From assembly GCA_024742875.1 (NCBI GenBank), contig JANSXP010000001.1:248001-312000 (forward strand): 64,000 nt of DNA. Reading direction: 5' to 3'. Positions 27,058 through 35,747 of this stretch are shown here, in pieces. Both the position numbers and the translations under genes were made by a program. The notes under the pieces were generated by a model, which saw nothing but the letters and a program-made list of their open reading frames with translations, was not told the DNA's origin and made no database searches. Positions within the stretch are counted from its first letter, which is position 1. Each line of letters starts with the position of its first letter. The stretch comes from Planctomycetaceae bacterium (GTDB lineage: Bacteria > Planctomycetota > Planctomycetia > Planctomycetales > Planctomycetaceae).

Positions 27058-28044
27058 CTACTGATCATTCAGAATGCTCACCCTCAGCGTCTGATCTTCA
27101 CGCCGGGCGACAATCTGTCCACCGCTGACATCTTTGACCGTCAGCATCGCCAGTCCCACATTCTGGGGGCAATGTGGCGGGCAAACTGAGGTAAGCTGAT
27201 TGCGTGTTTCCTGTGGATCTGCCGGACCGTGCACAGAGACCGGATACAGCAGTCGGTTCACATGCCCCATGGCATCAATGCGGGCGATTGGCTCCTGACC
27301 CAGATAACAGCCTTTTGTGTAACTGATGCACTGTTCGTTGCGGCCCGCTTCCGGAGCAAGGTGATCGTCCGTCACATCGGTGCCGACATACGGATAGCCT
27401 TCTGTGATCCGCAGATACTCAAAGGCCGTTTGCCCGGCTGGCGTCCAGCCGCTGGAAATGCAGGCTGACCACAGCGGGCCAATCGCCTCATCAACACCAC
27501 ATACCAGCAGACTGTCTGTCTTCCAGTTCAGGTTCAGCCGGCTGACATTAGCGGCCAGCGTACAGGCCAGCGGGTCGAAGTCGTCCATGCCCGGCAGGTC
27601 GGGTGAGTCCAGACCGGGGCCAGTCAGCAGCAGCGCCGTGACGCTCTCCTCACTTTGCGTCAGGCGCACGTCCTCGGTGATGATGTACCGGTTGAGATGG
27701 TTGAACAGTGCGTCTTTGTCACCTGGCAGCATCCAGATTTCGTGGGAGGATTCTCCTGCCAGCACGTAACCATGTCCCAGCACGCGCGCCCGCACGTCAG
27801 TGAAGATCGCTTCACACGCCCGGCCCGCGGGCAGCTGTTTGATGTCGTTGGTGCAGAAGTTGTGCAGGAAGGCCGCCCGATCGGCGCCGTGCACCTGCAG
27901 GCGAATCAGCTGCGGCACCACACAAACGGTGGGCACGGTATCGACGCTGCATTCGGCCGTGACGTCGCCAAATTCAACGACCGTGCCGTCGCTGACCACA
28001 GGTGACAGGTCAGAAAGCTGTTTGAGAAAACGGAGTGTGGTCAT
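27058..28044 (-). CDS. ygfZ: YgfZ/GcvT-like folate-binding protein
   Basis: 328 residues. YgfZ-type proteins use tetrahydrofolate to support assembly or repair of Fe-S enzymes. The family motif K-G-C-Y-x-G-Q is at 244-250 with the reactive Cys246, followed by EPIARIDAMGHVNR. The N-terminal part (LIRLQVHGADRAAFLHNFCTNDI) matches the GcvT fold. It overlaps the stop of proC by four bases (ATGA), so the two are translated together. The window also has a DUF59 and Rieske pair nearby that points to Fe-S metabolism. Confidence 0.9.
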   Translation of the reverse strand: MTTLRFLKQLSDLSPVVSDGTVVEFGDVTAECSVDTVPTVCVVPQLIRLQVHGADRAAFLHNFCTNDIKQLPAGRACEAIFTDVRARVLGHGYVLAGESSHEIWMLPGDKDALFNHLNRYIITEDVRLTQSEESVTALLLTGPGLDSPDLPGMDDFDPLACTLAANVSRLNLNWKTDSLLVCGVDEAIGPLWSACISSGWTPAGQTAFEYLRITEGYPYVGTDVTDDHLAPEAGRNEQCISYTKGCYLGQEPIARIDAMGHVNRLLYPVSVHGPADPQETRNQLTSVCPPHCPQNVGLAMLTVKDVSGGQIVARREDQTLRVSILNDQ

Positions 28045-28868
28045 GAGGCTTCGGTGGCAAGTTCCCTGCTGCGATCTGTTGCCGCCTGAACGGCGTCAAT
28101 CAGGGCGCTGCGTAAACCCAATCGCTCCAGCTGCTGTAATCCGGCAATGGTGGTTCCGCCCGGACTCGTCACGGCGTCCTTGAGGACGCCGGGATGCTGC
28201 CCGGTCTGCAGCAGCATGTCGGCTGCGCCGGCCAGCGTCTGGGCGGCCAGTCGAGTGGCGACCGCGCGTGGCAGTCCGGCTCGCACACCACCGTCGCTGA
28301 GGGCTTCAATCATCTGGAACACATAGGCCGGGCCGCTGCCGGACAGGCCCGTGACGGCATCCAGCAGCCGCTCCGGCACCGTTTCCACAAGTCCCACTGT
28401 GGACAGCAGCTCACTCACGATCTTCAGATCGTCGGCGGTTGACGTCTCCCCACCGCTGATCCCGCAGGCGCCGCGCTGGATCAGGCACGGTGTGTTGGGC
28501 ATCACTCGAATCACCCTCTGGCCGTCCGGCAGCCAGGACTGCAGGGAACTGAGGGTGATGCCTGCGGCGATGGAAACAATCAGCTGACGGCTCTTCAGTC
28601 CCGCTGTCAGCTGGCCGAGCGCTGAGGTCATGACCTGCGGCTTGACGGCCAGAAAGATAATATCGGCGGCGTCCAGTACGCCGGCTGGTGCGTCAGCCAC
28701 GTGGCACTCACCTCCGACCGCCGCGGCGAATCGCTCACGCGATGTGGCCGACGGATCGCAGCCGCAGATCTGTGCGGCAGAGAGCAGGTCGGCCGTAAAG
28801 CCGGCCGCCAGTGCCGTGGCCATCTGCCCGGTGCCGAGAAATCCGATCTTGTGATCTTTCAGGTTCAT
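28041..28868 (-). CDS. proC: pyrroline-5-carboxylate reductase
   Basis: 275 residues. It reduces 1-pyrroline-5-carboxylate to proline with NAD(P)H, the last step of proline synthesis. The N-terminal Rossmann motif is GFLGTGQMATAL (9-20); ILFLAVKPQ-like IIFLAVKPQ follows. The C-terminal dimer domain has the family signature around ALSDGGVRAGLPRAVA and LKDAVTSPGGTT. Length is the family norm. Start overlaps nothing; stop overlaps the ygfZ start. Confidence 0.96.
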   Translation of the reverse strand: MNLKDHKIGFLGTGQMATALAAGFTADLLSAAQICGCDPSATSRERFAAAVGGECHVADAPAGVLDAADIIFLAVKPQVMTSALGQLTAGLKSRQLIVSIAAGITLSSLQSWLPDGQRVIRVMPNTPCLIQRGACGISGGETSTADDLKIVSELLSTVGLVETVPERLLDAVTGLSGSGPAYVFQMIEALSDGGVRAGLPRAVATRLAAQTLAGAADMLLQTGQHPGVLKDAVTSPGGTTIAGLQQLERLGLRSALIDAVQAATDRSRELATEAS

Positions 28869-28930
28869 GCGCGCGTTTTCCAGGCCCTGCGTTTACGATC
28901 TAAGTTGTACGTGGGCATCTGCCGGGAGAT

Positions 28931-30505
28931 CTAGAGGATGTCGGCCGTGCTCCAGGCACCGTCGACCCGTCGCCAGACGTCGCCCGGATTCTTGTCCTGC
29001 AGGATGGCGGGCAGACGATCGGGCCGCACATTGTCATAGCAGTACAGCATGCCAAATCGCGCGGATGACGTGGGCATACCGACGGCGGTAAATCCCGGAT
29101 GGCCGGTCGCAGGAAATGGGCCGCCATGATTCATCGCCGCACTGACGGCCACTCCGGTCGGCATTTTATCGTTCAGCAGTCGTCCGACTTTGGTCCGCAG
29201 GCCGCTTTCGATCACGGCGTAGTCTGCGTCGTCAGCGCCCTGGGTGTCGGAGTAAATGCAGCCGGTCAGATTGCCTTCCAGCGATTCGGCGATCGCCGCC
29301 ATCTGTGACGCGTCTTCGGCCACCACAAACAGGCTGCCATTGCCGAACGCTTCGGTCTGAAAGACGGCTGGATCCTTCAGGAATTCTGCACCGCTGACCT
29401 GCAGCAGGGTGTTTTGAAAACTCACGCCCGTGCCGCCTCCCGGCTGACCACCGGTCAGTAGAGTGGCACCAGCGGCGGCCAGTGTGGCGAAACCGTCGGT
29501 CAGGCTCTTCTGGACACCACTGCTGAGCAGGGTGCCGACGGGCGCTGCTGTGAATTTTTCCACCACAGAACTGATGAACGCCTCACCAGCCGCTCCGCCA
29601 GGGACGACCACCAGTCCCGGATTGGTGCAGAACTGACCTGTCCCCATCAGGCAGCTGCCCGTGAATTCTTCGGCAATGGCGTCCGCACGCTCTGCCAGCG
29701 CGCCGGCCAGAACGAAGACAGGGTTGATACTGGACAGCTCCAGATAGATGGGCTTGCCGGCACCATCCGCCGCCTCCTTGAGTTTCAGGCCGGTATGCCG
29801 CGCGCCCGTGTAGCCAGCGGCGCCGATGCGTGCATCAGACACCAGCTTGTAGCCGTCTTCATGGCTGGTGCGATAGATCAGCTGAACGAGGCCTTTGGGC
29901 ATACCCGTGGCTGCGATGGCCGCCACAGCCGCTTCGGCAAACAGCCGCGTTGTCTCCGGATGGCACGAATGCCCTTTGGCGATCACCGGGTTACCGGCCG
30001 CGATGGCGGCGGCAAAGTCGCCCCCCGCGATTCCATTGAAGGCGAAGGGGAAGTTGTTGGGGCCAAACACGACAACAGGACCGATGGGGCCCAGAACGGA
30101 GCGAATACCGGTGGCCGTGTCGATCGTCGGGGCTGCCCAGGAACCAGTTCGCGCGGCGGCGGCCGCCTGACGCAGCTGATTGGTCGTCCGGGGCAGTTCG
30201 CCATCTTTCAGGCGGGGAGAGACGGGCAGCCCGGTTTCCGCATGCGCGGCGGCCACCAGGTCGTCCGTGCGTTTTTCGATTTCGTCAGCATACGATTCCA
30301 GAAAAGCGGCAAACTTTTCGCCCGGCATGCCTCGCAGTTCGCGTGCCGTGTCCGCCGCCGCTGCGAGGACCGTGTCAATTTCTGACCACGGGCTGACAGG
30401 AAATTCTCCAGGCAGCAGTTCCTGAGTGGACGGATTGGCGGCTTGAAATGTGCTGGTGCCACTGGAGGCGATCCAGTCGCCATTGATCAGGACGGGGTGA
30501 ACCAT
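28931..30505 (-). CDS. 2-oxoglutarate semialdehyde (2,5-dioxovalerate) dehydrogenase
   Basis: 524 residues from the ATG at 30505 (MVHPVLINGDW); the frame is open upstream but has no family match. An aldehyde dehydrogenase with the NAD(P)-binding segment VFGPNNFPFAFNGIAGGD, the general-base region YLELSSINPVF, and the catalytic Cys in GTGQFCTNPG. The LELSSINPVF wording, where most ALDHs have ELGGK, marks the ketoglutaric semialdehyde dehydrogenase clade that completes non-phosphorylating pentose, glucarate or hydroxyproline breakdown. No other gene of such a pathway is adjacent, so the donor route is unknown. Confidence 0.88.
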   Translation of the reverse strand: MVHPVLINGDWIASSGTSTFQAANPSTQELLPGEFPVSPWSEIDTVLAAAADTARELRGMPGEKFAAFLESYADEIEKRTDDLVAAAHAETGLPVSPRLKDGELPRTTNQLRQAAAAARTGSWAAPTIDTATGIRSVLGPIGPVVVFGPNNFPFAFNGIAGGDFAAAIAAGNPVIAKGHSCHPETTRLFAEAAVAAIAATGMPKGLVQLIYRTSHEDGYKLVSDARIGAAGYTGARHTGLKLKEAADGAGKPIYLELSSINPVFVLAGALAERADAIAEEFTGSCLMGTGQFCTNPGLVVVPGGAAGEAFISSVVEKFTAAPVGTLLSSGVQKSLTDGFATLAAAGATLLTGGQPGGGTGVSFQNTLLQVSGAEFLKDPAVFQTEAFGNGSLFVVAEDASQMAAIAESLEGNLTGCIYSDTQGADDADYAVIESGLRTKVGRLLNDKMPTGVAVSAAMNHGGPFPATGHPGFTAVGMPTSSARFGMLYCYDNVRPDRLPAILQDKNPGDVWRRVDGAWSTADIL

Positions 30506-30675
30506 AAGTAGTCTCAGATTCTGTGGAGGCGGGATGTGCCAGGTTGCGGTGTACTGAGTTGAGAGATGGCGGCCCGGAAGACGTCCGCTCGAAAGAGGAC
30601 GACCGGTCAGGGGCAGGCAATTCGCCGCCGCTGGTGGTCCGGTGGCCGAAAACAGAACGCCGAGTTCGCGCTCGA

Positions 30676-31152
30676 TCAAAAGATGCCCAGCTGATCGCGG
30701 GCGTCATCCGTCATTCGTTCGGGCGACCACGGCGGAGACATCACCATGGTGATGGCCGCTTCATCAATGTCGTGCAGCCGTTCCAGCGCCATTTTGGACT
30801 GCTGAACCAGTTGCGGGCCGGCGGGGCAGGCCGGACTGGTCAGTGTCATGTCCACGTTGACTTTGCGGGGATTATCATCGTCCTGTGCGATCGAATAGAT
30901 CAGCCCCAGGTCGACGATGTTAATCATCAGTTCCGGGTCGATCACTTCTTTGAGCGCTTCCACGAAATCGGTTTCGGTGGAAGGCTCCGCGTCGCCGCTG
31001 TCGGTTTTTTCGGGGCTATTCGGGATTTCTGCCGCTTCATCTGCCGGGGAGGTTTCGCTGGCGGCCGACTCATTGGCTGCTTCGTTCGTGACTTCGGCGG
31101 CCGATGATTCGTCACTCACGGACTCTGGCGTCTCGTTTTGTTCGCTGTTCAT
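30676..31152 (-). CDS. DUF59/MIP18-family Fe-S assembly protein (SufT/PaaD-like)
   Basis: 158 residues from the ATG at 31152. The first 60 residues are acidic and low complexity (Glu, Ser, Ala). Residues 62-158 are the MIP18 domain: EALKEVIDPELMINIVDLGLIY, then TLTSPACP with the conserved Cys109, ending PPWSPERMTDDARDQLGI. Such proteins help mature Fe-S clusters. The Rieske-type ferredoxin gene lies 61 bases upstream on the same strand, an arrangement often seen with suf genes; no other suf gene is in the window. The acidic extension is unusual. Confidence 0.88.
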   Translation of the reverse strand: MNSEQNETPESVSDESSAAEVTNEAANESAASETSPADEAAEIPNSPEKTDSGDAEPSTETDFVEALKEVIDPELMINIVDLGLIYSIAQDDDNPRKVNVDMTLTSPACPAGPQLVQQSKMALERLHDIDEAAITMVMSPPWSPERMTDDARDQLGIF

Positions 31153-31213
31153 GTTCAGTGCTTCCTGATTGCAGGAGTAAGGTGTCTCACCGTGGATTGG
31201 TGGCGGCAGCCGT

Positions 31214-31519
31214 TCAGGAATTGAGTTCGGCCCAGACGCCGCCGTCTTTGACTTCTGTGCGGAACGTGCGAATGCCTTTGGTGGCTGGCATGCACTCTGC
31301 GTCACCTGTTTTCAGATTGAACTTTGCGCCGTGTCGCGGGCAGGCAATCGTGCAGTCTTCAATGGGGCCGTCGGTCAGTGGCTGCCCATCGTGCGAGCAG
31401 ACATCCTCGATGACATGGTAGTCTTCGCCCAGGCGGACAATCAGTGCCGGGATGTCGTCGACGAAAACAGACTTACGTTCACCCGACTGCAGTTCGTCGG
31501 TTCCGATCACTCGTTCCAT
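31214..31519 (-). CDS. Rieske-type [2Fe-2S] ferredoxin
   Basis: 101 residues from the ATG at 31519. It has the two Rieske boxes: C41-S-H43 and C60-P-R-H63-G, which bind one 2Fe-2S cluster through two Cys and two His. Soluble, no signal peptide, no disulfide Cys pair as in respiratory Rieske proteins, so it is the ferredoxin type (like the small subunit of NirD or dioxygenase ferredoxins). Upstream of, and probably co-transcribed with, the DUF59 gene, where it may deliver electrons for cluster assembly. Confidence 0.9.
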   Translation of the reverse strand: MERVIGTDELQSGERKSVFVDDIPALIVRLGEDYHVIEDVCSHDGQPLTDGPIEDCTIACPRHGAKFNLKTGDAECMPATKGIRTFRTEVKDGGVWAELNS

Positions 31520-31944
31520 GGTTCTGACTGATTTGTATAGCTGGTGTACTGAATAGGTTGCTGGTGCCGTGATGACGTGCGACCTGCAATTTTGGGCAGA
31601 AAGCCGGACAATGGCATCCGGACGGAGCACGCGGGACAGGCAGACTCGTTGGTGGAACGTGGCATCAGCCCTGTCGCACCTCGCCGTCTGTCTCATGATT
31701 TTTTCTGCGTGAACTCTTGTGTGGACTTTCTCGCCAACTGCCCCGTGTTAGCCGGTTCGCACGTCTGTTGCAGTTTAGACAGAAGTGCTGCCGAGGGTAG
31801 CGATTCACTGAGTTATCTGCCGGATTGCCTGCATCCCTGCGACAGTCAGGATGGCACCGCTGCCTGGTGCCTCCGCTGGCTTGACCCGACACCTGTGGAC
31901 CCCGCCAGGGGCCGTTGCGCCAGCGCTGCGGCGGGGCCGTCAGG
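31520..31944. other. intergenic, no recognised feature
   Basis: 425 bases between imuB (ends 31945, minus) and the Rieske gene start (31519, minus). A 128-codon plus-strand frame covers most of it, but it has no ribosome binding site, many rare Cys/His and no domain, so I leave it out. It should hold the Rieske/DUF59 promoter. Confidence 0.4.
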
Positions 31945-33684
31945 CTATTCAAAGATTCCGTGAAGAAACCAGGTGCCGTCTGTCAGGTTTTGAAATGCCC
32001 AGAATTCGGGACCCTGTGTGGTCAGCAGTCGGTAATAGTCTCGATGCACGCTGATTTCCTGCCACCAGTGGGTCTGCACGCGTTCCGGTCCGATCCACTC
32101 CTGCATTTCAAACGTGCGACCTTCCCAGACAAACGTGCGGGCGGCAGGTTTGAGAGATGGAACCCGCACAGGTACAGGCAGCAGAAACACGGGCCGAACG
32201 GCAAAGGCTTTGTCTGCTGCATCCGCCTCCGTTTGAACGAGTTGCTCAATGCGGCATGCTGCCGTGCGTCGGGAGGTCACAGCGGTTTCTGACATCACCG
32301 GGGTCAGCTGAATGGTGTCTTCGGGAACAGAACTGTCACTGACGGCTGCCGTCAGCACGGCATTGTTCCCCAGACGACCGTTCAGTCGGTTGATGACGGC
32401 TGTGAGTTCCTCCTGAGGTTCAAGGTGCTCGCTGGCGCTGAACAGATCTTTCTGTCGCGCGACAGGCAGCGGAGCAACTGTGGTGGTCATGCGGATCGAG
32501 AACACGGGGCGTTTGACGTGCAGTGATTCGATTCTCAGGTGCAGCACTTCCAGCAGACGGGCCGCATCCTGCAGGGGGCTGACGACCTGAGCGCTGAGTG
32601 TGTCCGTGCTGCCATCTTCATGTTTCATGACGGCCTGCAGGGCAATCGCGCCCAGGCCGCGATGACGCAGCTGGGGTTCCAGTTCCTGTGTCAGATGATC
32701 GAGCACCTGACGGATCTCGCTGCGACTGGTGGCCCCTGTTTCTGACACCCAGCTGGCGGTAATGGGGCTGGCTTCAGGAATCGAGCGGATCAGTTCTTCG
32801 TCCACCCCGGCCAATTGGCGAATGCGTTCAATGGTGGTGTTGCCCAGACGGGAGGGCAGATCTTCCACAGGCAGATCCAGCAGCTGCCGCAAAGTGTGAA
32901 TTCCCAGTTCGGCCAGAGTGCGGACATCCGTCAGCGGGATGCGACCGGCCGCCACTGGAAACGAGCCCAGATAGCCAGCGGACTGACCCGGTGGAATGAT
33001 GATTGAGTCGGCCTGCCAGCTCTGATCGAAACGGGGGTCGATTTCACCAGGGCCGGTGGACTGTGTCAGCAGGTGGCCTCCCGGATGAGCGAATGCCCAG
33101 GCGGCAGCGGCGGAGTCGCTGATCGCCACCCGACACTGCCAGCCGGACTGCTGAAACGTTTTCAGCAGCCGTTCGGCCAGCACCGTTTCTCCCTGAAACA
33201 GGACGCCGCATCCCGTGATGTCCATGATCAGAGAATCGGGAACGGGCCCGTTTTCCAGGCCGATGAGCGGGGCAAACATGCGCGCGTGCTCGGCCAGTTC
33301 CATCAGGGTGCGGCGATCACCGACCGGATCCCACGGCACGAAGTGTGTGTCCGCAGGCTGGCGACCCGCGGCAGACGGTTTGGCCACAGGCGCCGCCATA
33401 CTGCGCGCCTCACCCAGCGGCAGGCCGGGCCTGACTCCCTGATGCCATGCCGCCTGAGAACTGCAGAGGATCGTTGCACCTGAGCGGGACGAAGGAAAAA
33501 TGTCGCGCACAAAGGCCGTGTCGCGCTGCTCACTGTCACTGCGAGCAGCGGCCGCACCCGCCTGGGGGGCAGCCGTGTAAATGGCCAGCCGCGAAACCAG
33601 ACCCCCCTGCGAATCTGTTGACTGCAGGCGCTGCAGTCGCTGCACGGGCCAGTTACAAAACCTCAGACACAACACCCGTTTCAT
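31945..33684 (-). CDS. imuB: ImuB-like Y-family polymerase homolog
   Basis: 579 residues. ImuB is a Y-family polymerase relative that lacks catalytic acids and acts as the hub of the mutasome, binding the sliding clamp. Seen here: N-terminal MKRVLCLRFCNWPVQRLQ, LIMDITGCGVLF in the palm (about 150-162, where true Y polymerases have two acids close by), a helix-hairpin-helix region (LAELGIHTLRQLLDLP), and a C-terminal domain ending in the LTTQGPEFWAFQ segment of this family. It overlaps imuA by 32 bases. The usual third partner, dnaE2, is not adjacent. Confidence 0.88.
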   Translation of the reverse strand: MKRVLCLRFCNWPVQRLQRLQSTDSQGGLVSRLAIYTAAPQAGAAAARSDSEQRDTAFVRDIFPSSRSGATILCSSQAAWHQGVRPGLPLGEARSMAAPVAKPSAAGRQPADTHFVPWDPVGDRRTLMELAEHARMFAPLIGLENGPVPDSLIMDITGCGVLFQGETVLAERLLKTFQQSGWQCRVAISDSAAAAWAFAHPGGHLLTQSTGPGEIDPRFDQSWQADSIIIPPGQSAGYLGSFPVAAGRIPLTDVRTLAELGIHTLRQLLDLPVEDLPSRLGNTTIERIRQLAGVDEELIRSIPEASPITASWVSETGATSRSEIRQVLDHLTQELEPQLRHRGLGAIALQAVMKHEDGSTDTLSAQVVSPLQDAARLLEVLHLRIESLHVKRPVFSIRMTTTVAPLPVARQKDLFSASEHLEPQEELTAVINRLNGRLGNNAVLTAAVSDSSVPEDTIQLTPVMSETAVTSRRTAACRIEQLVQTEADAADKAFAVRPVFLLPVPVRVPSLKPAARTFVWEGRTFEMQEWIGPERVQTHWWQEISVHRDYYRLLTTQGPEFWAFQNLTDGTWFLHGIFE

Positions 33685-34549
33685 GTTGGCACTCCAGCCG
33701 TGTGTGTCCCTGGGAATGGACCGAATTTCGTGATCGAATCAGTTGCACGTGCCACTGGCTTGTTGGATTCGTGCTCGTGTGATGCGCACTGCTTTTCGCG
33801 CCGGTGCCTTTCACGCTGCTGCCGTTTGCACTGACCAGGAAACGCAGATCCGACCAGGTGGGCTGCTGCAGTGCGGAGGCGGGGCGAATCAAAAACACGG
33901 TGGTGCCACTGCGTTCGACCGCCAGCTGGAGTCTGCGCTGTGCAGTGGACGACAAACGGTCAATCCACGTGAGCACCACACGCACTCCCGTCGACCTGGC
34001 CAGCTGTTCCAGTGCCCACAGTGCATCAGAACGCACGGGGCCTGGCAGCCGATACTGCGAAACAAACAGCGATTCGGCAGTGGTGTGCTTTGGTCGGACC
34101 AGCAGCAGGCGTGACAGCGGAATGCCAGCCTGCGGCAGCGACGCTGCGCACAGGCAGTGCAGGGGATCGACAACAGCCAGAGCGCCCGGTTGCTGCAGCA
34201 GGCGACCGGCGGCGGCAAACGCCATGGTGGATGTGCGACTGCCCGGTCCGCTGCTGATCCATTCCACCACCGACCCGCTGCGAATTCCCTGATCAGGCAG
34301 CAGTCGATTGAGCGCGACAAAATCGGTTGGCACGACATCCTGCTGCTGTGTGTGGGCGACCGAGGTCCGCAGCTGTTGCCGCAGCCGCTCAATGGTGGCC
34401 GACTGCGACCGCCGGTTTGTCGGCGTCTGCTGAGCGGCGGAGTGACGGTTGCCTGGTCGCTGAGTGTTTGGCGGAGTGTGTGGCCGGTCTGGCTGCGTGG
34501 CGGGACTTCGGGAGGTGGCGGGCATGAGAACCTGACTGGCTGCGACCAC
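33653..34549 (-). CDS. imuA: ImuA-like RecA/SulA-related protein
   Basis: 298 residues from a GTG at 34549; an ATG at 34525 would give 290 and is equally possible. It is a RecA-core protein of the mutasome: SVVEWISSGPGSRTST stands where the P-loop should be and lacks the Lys-Thr of a working Walker A; LAVVDP and RVVLTWID are core strands. The first 50 residues are a Pro/Thr/Gln-rich tail. It is followed by imuB with overlapping frames. Expected to be DNA-damage induced. A palindrome at 34733-34755 lies in its upstream region. Confidence 0.8.
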   Translation of the reverse strand: MVAASQVLMPATSRSPATQPDRPHTPPNTQRPGNRHSAAQQTPTNRRSQSATIERLRQQLRTSVAHTQQQDVVPTDFVALNRLLPDQGIRSGSVVEWISSGPGSRTSTMAFAAAGRLLQQPGALAVVDPLHCLCAASLPQAGIPLSRLLLVRPKHTTAESLFVSQYRLPGPVRSDALWALEQLARSTGVRVVLTWIDRLSSTAQRRLQLAVERSGTTVFLIRPASALQQPTWSDLRFLVSANGSSVKGTGAKSSAHHTSTNPTSQWHVQLIRSRNSVHSQGHTRLECQHETGVVSEVL

Positions 34550-34923
34550 ATCCGGAATGTGGCATCACGGTCTGAAGGGGTTGCCGGATAAGCCGTGCCA
34601 CAGCGCTGTCCACAGCCCCGGGGTCCGGCTCGCCGATATCAACAAACTCATCAGCATCAAGCGGTTCCCTACCAGTGATGACAGGGCCGCTTCCGATCTT
34701 CTGATCGGCTGACCCCGGATGCGTTTTTAAGGAAGTTGACAGAAACAGTCAACTTTTGTTTCGTAAAAACAAAACAGTTGCCGCGCACTTATTCAGAAAA
34801 CGTGCCTTCGGCACCGCTCACCGACAAAAAACAGGTTGAGCGGGCTCTCTGACACGCACGCGGCCCGGCACACGATTGTCCTTATGGACATCTGACAGCC
34901 CGTGGCGGACCGCCCGTCGCGCA
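34550..34923. other. upstream region of imuA
   Basis: 374 bases without a gene. It turns AT-rich between 34715 and 34810, where two adjacent palindromes lie (34733-34755 and 34754-34774). The imuAB promoter is expected here. Nothing else recognised. Confidence 0.45.
34733..34755. promoter_or_regulatory. perfect 8-bp palindrome, possible operator
   Basis: AAGTTGAC and GTCAACTT flank a 7-base centre, all in an AT-rich patch 184 bases before imuA. A second palindrome (TTTTGTTT and AAACAAAA, 34754-34774) adjoins it. The first could be an operator (for example for an SOS-type repressor) or a terminator of a leftward transcript. It does not match the E. coli LexA box. Confidence 0.35.
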
Positions 34924-34960
34924 CAAAAAAACGGCTGCTGGTGTGAAACCAGCAGCCGTT
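34924..34960 (-). terminator. rho-independent terminator of the lysine-repeat gene
   Basis: On the minus strand AACGGCTGCTGG pairs with CCAGCAGCCGTT (12 bp, 7-base loop) and runs into six T. It lies 20 bases after the stop of the lysine-repeat gene. Confidence 0.92.
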
Positions 34961-34980
34961 ATGAGTCAGGCTGATGCAGC

Positions 34981-35115
34981 CTATTTCTTCTTGGCTTTTT
35001 TCTTCGCCTTTTTCTTGGCGACTTTCTTCTTGGCTACCTTCTTCTTCGGAGCGGCCTTTTTCTTGGTTGCCTTTTTCTTAGCGGCCTTTTTCTTGGTCGC
35101 TTTCTTCTTGGCCAC
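34981..35115 (-). CDS. lysine-repeat protein, histone H1-like
   Basis: 44 residues, GTG start with a perfect AGGAGG five bases upstream. The sequence is a near-pure repeat of K-K-K-A and K-K-K-x-A/T/V units: about 27 lysines, with Ala, Thr, Val and one Pro, and no acidic residue. Such tails resemble the C-terminal domain of bacterial Hc1/H1-like DNA-binding proteins and likely coat DNA or RNA. The strong start site and the terminator right after it (34924-34960) show a genuine single gene, although it is short. The repeats could expand or shrink by slippage. Confidence 0.75.
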   Translation of the reverse strand: MAKKKATKKKAAKKKATKKKAAPKKKVAKKKVAKKKAKKKAKKK

Positions 35116-35747
35116 GGTTTCCTCCTTAAACAAGATCAACGGATGGCCGTCTTACCACAGTCACCGGGCTTCGAAAATACCACGGGCAAGACCAACCAAG
35201 TCAAAACAATTCACCACGCCACCAAGGCTATGGTGACGCAGATTCTTTTATTGCCTTTCGACCGCCGAGAAGTTTGCTGTTGGGCAAAGTCCTTCGCCAC
35301 GATGCTTCAATGCAAACAACAGAATCTGCTGTCAACGTTCGGGCGGAATCGTATTTAATGTCCTGCAACATGCAAGACTGTTATCCGCTGTCAGAGCATT
35401 CGTTCGAGAACTTTTTCAAAAAAAGGATGCGCTGCTATTGACCTGAACCGCGCGATAACAGTCCTTCGTGATCACGCGTCACTGACAGTTTTCGCGCGTC
35501 GCGCAACGTTCCATCGCTGACATGTTTTCACCGTTACGGGCTGTGTTGATTGTTGATCACCGCAGCGTGTGCGCAAACACTGACACGCGTTACACCCTTG
35601 AAATAAAGGGTCAATTGCACTTCGATGCACATGCATCACAAAGCAAACTCAGCGTCGCCGTCTCATCACGCCCCGCGATCAGTGTGCCGTTACAGTCAAC
35701 CGTCACTCACTCAGCGCGCATGCAGAGCGCGACGGCGCAAGCACCTT
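35116..35747. other. long intergenic region upstream of the lysine-repeat gene
   Basis: 632 bases, AT-richer than its neighbours. It should hold the promoter of the lysine-repeat gene and the 3' side of the epimerase-like gene. One small hairpin (ACCCTT/AAGGGT at about 35594-35611) was seen. No RNA gene or reading frame could be supported. Confidence 0.45.

Noticed and set aside
31577-31963. 128-codon plus-strand frame in a gap
   Set aside because: No ribosome binding site, no domain, Cys/Arg-rich mixed composition, and it runs into the imuB 3' end.
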